Below, piece after piece: positions 44,298 to 47,757 of a stretch of DNA of 47,757 nt. Origin of the DNA: Bacteroidetes Order II. bacterium (GTDB taxonomy: Bacteria > Bacteroidota > Rhodothermia > Rhodothermales > UBA2364); assembly GCA_016788705.1 (NCBI GenBank), contig JAEUSQ010000046.1, positions 1 to 47,757 on the forward strand, written 5' to 3'. The notes below the pieces were generated by a model. The model did not search any database. It was not told the origin of the DNA and saw nothing but the letters and a program-made list of their open reading frames with translations. Both the position numbers and the translations under genes were made by a program. Numbering within the stretch: position 1 is the first letter of the stretch; each line of letters opens with the position of its first letter.

Positions 44298-47200
44298 TTA
44301 TTTCACAAACGTCATCTTGCGCGTGATAATGTTGTTGCCTACTTGCATACGATACAGATACGTACCGGAAGCAAGGGTGCTGGCATCGAACGTTACACGA
44401 TAGGTATTTTGCGTTTGGAAACCATCTACGAGCGTTTGAATCAAACGTCCGGTCAGATCAAATACTTGAACCTTTACGTGGCTGTCTTTGGCCAAGGTAT
44501 ATTCGAAGCTGGTGGATGGGTTAAATGGGTTCGGGTAGTTTTGCGTGAGCGTAAAGGCCGTTGGCAATTGCGAAGACTCTACGGGTTCTACAGCCACTAC
44601 GTTTTGCTCATAAGGAAGATTGCCCTTAGGCTGGAAGGTTTCGGAAGCCAGCGTAAACGTTGCAGGCCAAGAGGCACAAGTGCCTTTGGTCGTCCAGGTA
44701 CATTGGATATAACGGGTACGACGGCGGCCAATACCAGCAGTGGTTCCACCTTCTTCGAGATAAGTACCAGATGCTTTGGTACCAAAGGCATAGCGATATT
44801 GCAAGGATCCATAGATAGGACCTTTTACGGCAACCGTGCCTTCATAGACCATATCATTGTTTGCATCGGTAAGGAATACTTTGTAGTTAAAGTCAGCATT
44901 GCCATTAGGCTTGCCATCCGTTCCTTTCTGAGGCGCAAATCCTTGTGTTAAGGCCCAGATTGGGTCGCCCGTCAGATCCACATACACCGAATCGGAAGCC
45001 GGATTGAAGGTGCGATCTGCGGTTAAGGCAGGACGCATATCTACCGTAAATTTCACATTCACGGTGGTTCCAGCTGGCATAATGTTTTTGGACTGAATGT
45101 CATTGAAGCGGGCTTGCTCCAATGTTTGATCTGCGGTTCCGGCTGCAAAATTAAACTTCCGGTTAGATCCCGTTGTAGAGAGTGGCTCTTCCCAGCCATT
45201 GGGTGTCCAAGCAAATTTCTTCTCAAACTCAGCATTGTTGAAGTCCAAGTAGTACTTATAGTTCATCTCGGTACCACCAAAGTTCTCTAAAAGGGCTGTC
45301 AACTCATAAATTGCACCACCAGGTACTTTGTCTAACAAGCAACGGTCGAAATTGGTTTTTGAACAACCCCAGCCGTTGAAGTCGCCCCGTACTTGGAGGG
45401 AGTCCCCACGAGTCCGGTCAAAGATACCAATGGCTTCCAATGGCGCAAGGTTTACCGAGAATACCACGTTGTGTTTGTCTCTGGTTGCGTTTGGTGCATC
45501 GGTTCCGTTCTGGAACTTCACCCAATGGAGGGTGGAGTCTTTGGTTGGGATTTTGAACCAGCGGTTATCAGCATCCGACGGGCAACCACCTTTGCCCCCT
45601 GTTCCATCCCAGCCACTTGGTTCAACAAAATATTTAAAGCATTGAACTTTACCTGTTTCGGACTTGTGATAGACCCCAATACCCGAGTAGATATGGTAGC
45701 CTGTTTCGCTTTGGTTGGCGCTTTCTGGTTTCAGTTTCACTTTCGTGCTACCCCAATCCACAACGCCACCCGGAGCGCCATCCCCACGAACACCCACCAC
45801 AGGGTTTTTGGTACGGTCGTAGCCCGCCGTTCCGGCTTCTTTGGTGTTCATATAAACACGGAACAGAACGGCCACCGAGTCTGTACCCACCTGACGGAAT
45901 GGCTTCCAGTCGTAGGCTTTATCGCCCCCGGTGCGGTTAAAGAAGTGTACGCCGCGATCTACATCGCCCGTACCAGCGGCAACCGCATGGTCGCTACCAT
46001 TTTCCCAACCGTCGCCAAGGCCATCGCCTGCACCCCAGAATTTATACTTCAGGTCTTTGTCTGGATTGGCTTTGAACTGGATTTTCCAGTAGTCACCACC
46101 CACGTTTACAGGCTTCAGCGTGGTTGCATCGTTCCATGTAATGTTGTTGCCATCTGGCAAGGGACCACCGTTATCCCCACGCACTTGGATCATACGCTTC
46201 ACCCCAACGGTATCCCGCGTAGAAGCCATGTTTACCATCAAGGTGATCATCCTGCCCGAAGAAGCGGCAGCAGCCGTAAATTTTTGAAGGGTAGGATTGA
46301 TCACACCAGCCGTAGAACCCGCAGCAAAAACGGTTGCATAGGCTATTTTACCGTCCGGAGAGAAGCCAATGCCCCGTGGACGACCCAAAGTGTCTGCTTC
46401 TACACTCGGCTTCCAAGTCAGGCTTTCGATCGCCGTCTCAGCATCCGTAAGGTCTTTAGGCGTGAGGGTTGCAGGATTAAAAGAGTACCAAGTACGGCGC
46501 TTCCACATAGTTTTAACACCGGGATAACGATTCGGGGCATCGGTGGAAGACCCCGCACTGGCCCATAAATGCCCGGTTACCGGATGGAACGTCAGTGACT
46601 CAGAAGAAAATCCTGCAAGTACGATACCCGTAGAATCATAGGGAGAAAACTCATCCGCACGTTTATAAACCATTACCCCAGACTTATCATAGCCCGTCCA
46701 ATAAATCGTATTCCCATCCGGAGATAGTAAAAACGAGCGGGAGTATCCTCTGATTTTACTTTTTTCGATGACGTTGCCAATAAAGTTAAAATCTTTGTCG
46801 TACATTTTCATCGGCTCTACACCAGGAGCAACGGTGGCAACCAGAATATTCCCCGCATTATCAACTGCTGCTGCGGCAATAGATTGACCAGACGAGTTAA
46901 CCACTGCTTTGTTCATCCCTTCACCTGTCTTGTAGTTCAGTTTGTAAAGGATGTTGAACTGCGAAACCAAGATATGCCCATCTTGTGCAAGGCGCAATCC
47001 CCGACCGGTATTCGGGTCAAAAGACTTGGCACCAGCGGCTGTTTTGATGGTAACGCCTCCCAAGGTATCGCGTTTGCCACCGGGCAACGGGATGTACTTA
47101 ATGGGTGAAAAAGACGCTTGTGTACCATCCGGATTAAACACATAGATTACACGAGTGGCCACCTTTTTGGCTTGCCAGTTTACATTGGTACTATCCGTTG

Positions 47201-47396
47201 CGTAATAAGGTTGGTACCAAATCTTGCCGTCCGGATCCACCGCAACACCATGACCATCCCAGTTTGTCTTAGGATTGGTGGTGGGGCTAAAAGTTGCTGA
47301 TGGAAAGGCACCTGCCTGTGTCCATGGGGTCTGCGCTTGGGCAGTCAATGGAATCAGGAAAGCACCCATCACCAGCATGAGTAGAAGTTTTTTCAT
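44298..47396 (-). CDS. large type IX-secreted protein: beta-propeller, carbohydrate-binding-like modules and sorting domain
   Basis: A 1032-residue exported protein. The signal peptide (about 1-22, ending AQAQ) is followed by a propeller of roughly 350 residues (DGHGVAVDPDGKIWYQPYY, GRGLRLAQDGHILVSQFN, SRSFLLSPDGNTIYWTG, GIGFSPDGKIAYATVF). About four beta-sandwich modules come next, each beginning like HNVVFSVNLAP or TVNVKFTVDM and containing QVRGD(F)NG elements; one reads LQVRGDFNGW, which resembles starch-binding CBM20/48-type domains. The C-terminal 80 residues are a type A type IX sorting domain: QNYPNPFNPSTSFEYTLAK, VFDLTGRLIQTL and SGTYLYRMQVG, ending RKMTFVK. It would be secreted and anchored to the cell surface or released. 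Ligand unknown; an alpha-glucan is possible. Confidence 0.92.
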   Translation of the reverse strand: MKKLLLMLVMGAFLIPLTAQAQTPWTQAGAFPSATFSPTTNPKTNWDGHGVAVDPDGKIWYQPYYATDSTNVNWQAKKVATRVIYVFNPDGTQASFSPIKYIPLPGGKRDTLGGVTIKTAAGAKSFDPNTGRGLRLAQDGHILVSQFNILYKLNYKTGEGMNKAVVNSSGQSIAAAAVDNAGNILVATVAPGVEPMKMYDKDFNFIGNVIEKSKIRGYSRSFLLSPDGNTIYWTGYDKSGVMVYKRADEFSPYDSTGIVLAGFSSESLTFHPVTGHLWASAGSSTDAPNRYPGVKTMWKRRTWYSFNPATLTPKDLTDAETAIESLTWKPSVEADTLGRPRGIGFSPDGKIAYATVFAAGSTAGVINPTLQKFTAAAASSGRMITLMVNMASTRDTVGVKRMIQVRGDNGGPLPDGNNITWNDATTLKPVNVGGDYWKIQFKANPDKDLKYKFWGAGDGLGDGWENGSDHAVAAGTGDVDRGVHFFNRTGGDKAYDWKPFRQVGTDSVAVLFRVYMNTKEAGTAGYDRTKNPVVGVRGDGAPGGVVDWGSTKVKLKPESANQSETGYHIYSGIGVYHKSETGKVQCFKYFVEPSGWDGTGGKGGCPSDADNRWFKIPTKDSTLHWVKFQNGTDAPNATRDKHNVVFSVNLAPLEAIGIFDRTRGDSLQVRGDFNGWGCSKTNFDRCLLDKVPGGAIYELTALLENFGGTEMNYKYYLDFNNAEFEKKFAWTPNGWEEPLSTTGSNRKFNFAAGTADQTLEQARFNDIQSKNIMPAGTTVNVKFTVDMRPALTADRTFNPASDSVYVDLTGDPIWALTQGFAPQKGTDGKPNGNADFNYKVFLTDANNDMVYEGTVAVKGPIYGSLQYRYAFGTKASGTYLEEGGTTAGIGRRRTRYIQCTWTTKGTCASWPATFTLASETFQPKGNLPYEQNVVAVEPVESSQLPTAFTLTQNYPNPFNPSTSFEYTLAKDSHVKVQVFDLTGRLIQTLVDGFQTQNTYRVTFDASTLASGTYLYRMQVGNNIITRKMTFVK

Positions 47397-47674
47397 TTTT
47401 ACTTCCTATGTTTGATGAATGAGAATTGGGGTTTCAGTTGGGGTTTGCGAAAGCGTTTACATGCTTACAACGTGCAAGATTACGGCTTTTTTGGCACAAG
47501 TGCAAGTAGAATAATAACAAAAAAACATGCAGGCTTTGAAAATCTATCACATTTACATTTTACATTGTTTTACTACTATTCAAGACCATCAACAGTTTTA
47601 ATCAAAAAATAAAAGCAACTATTTAGGAGGTCTATGACAGACATTTGTCATGCCTGTTGTATTAAATTTGAATC
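47397..47674. other. divergent intergenic region at the right edge
   Basis: 278 AT-rich bases upstream of the large secreted-protein gene and of a possible plus-strand gene. It contains AGGAGG at 47625-47630 and the inverted repeat ATGACA(6)TGTCAT at 47634-47651, which could be an operator. No further gene is supported. Confidence 0.4.
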
Positions 47675-47757
47675 ATGCCCGATCAATTACCTCATATCGA
47701 CTTATCGAACATACCCGAATCGTTGCATCCGTTGCTGACGACGTTGTTGACTATTAT
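47675..47757 (+). CDS. 5' end of an unidentified gene, possibly a transposase (partial)
   Basis: An ATG at 47675 opens a frame that runs off the window, with 27 complete codons beginning MPDQLPHIDLSNIPESLHPL. The Leu-rich start vaguely resembles the N-terminus of IS66-type transposases from Bacteroidota, but this is a weak, memory-based likeness and the fragment is far too short to decide. Confidence 0.35.
   Translation, partial: MPDQLPHIDLSNIPESLHPLLTTLLTI

Noticed and set aside
45393-46568. 391-codon plus-strand open frame antisense to the large secreted protein
   Set aside because: It lies wholly within the well-supported minus-strand gene, has no family-like motif, and is explained by codon bias of the opposite strand. 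The same applies to 44343-44951.
47634-47738. 34-codon Cys-rich frame after AGGAGG
   Set aside because: The ribosome-binding site is only three bases from its ATG, it overlaps the alternative frame at 47675, and no family is recognised; it might be a real small protein but cannot be supported.

Overview
The window reads as a chromosomal segment of a free-living, Gram-negative bacterium of the Bacteroidota/Rhodothermota type. The main evidence is the 1032-residue secreted protein at 44298-47396, which ends in a type IX secretion C-terminal sorting domain with the QNYPNPFNPST motif. Supporting evidence: a BamD lipoprotein and other outer-envelope genes, a TAnnTTTG-style promoter, a YbeY with Asp in place of its third zinc-site His, and a 168-residue protein of a family I know mainly from Bacteroidota. 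No rRNA, tRNA, CRISPR array, prophage or complete insertion sequence was seen. The only hint of a mobile element is a weak one at the extreme right edge.

Layout. 1-3551: end of an unknown gene, a lipoprotein of the vanadium haloperoxidase family, ybeY with a partner gene of unknown function, and an Ig-like lipoprotein. 3723-11727: core genes efp, accB, accC, guaA, then an LpoA-like TPR/ligand-binding protein, bamD, a CcmA-like ATPase and a conserved protein. 11724-14575 (minus): a complete iron-siderophore/B12-type ABC importer. 14802-17818: a CPA2 cation/proton antiporter translationally coupled to a potassium channel gene that carries an in-frame amber codon. 17908-21211: three tandem, diverged secreted L,D-transpeptidases. 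21323-23748: three tandem phytanoyl-CoA dioxygenase-family enzymes. 23910-28921: a sugar transporter of the SLC45/maltose type with a perfect LacI-family operator upstream, an AraC-type DNA-binding protein, a TPR protein and an intracellular GH13 enzyme. 29406-33771: a tyrosine-decarboxylase-like PLP enzyme, a small membrane protein, an NHL propeller and a low-molecular-weight phosphatase. 33895-37077 (minus): an M1 aminopeptidase, PAP2 phosphatase and DUF4177-like operon. 37478-44201: a kinase/M23-like/phospho-lyase fusion, a DUF3667 membrane protein, dihydroorotase and a phosphodiesterase. 44298-47396 (minus): the large secreted propeller/carbohydrate-binding-like protein.

How the genes may work together. 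Envelope building is a recurring theme (LpoA-like protein, BamD, three L,D-transpeptidases, PAP2). The sugar transporter, GH13 enzyme and secreted protein with a GDFNGW-type glucan-binding-like module may form a dispersed alpha-glucan utilisation set; this is inference. The most notable points are the amber-interrupted K+ channel, the three-part kinase/M23/lyase fusion, the two three-gene paralogue arrays, and the exact LacI-type operator with no LacI-family regulator in view.
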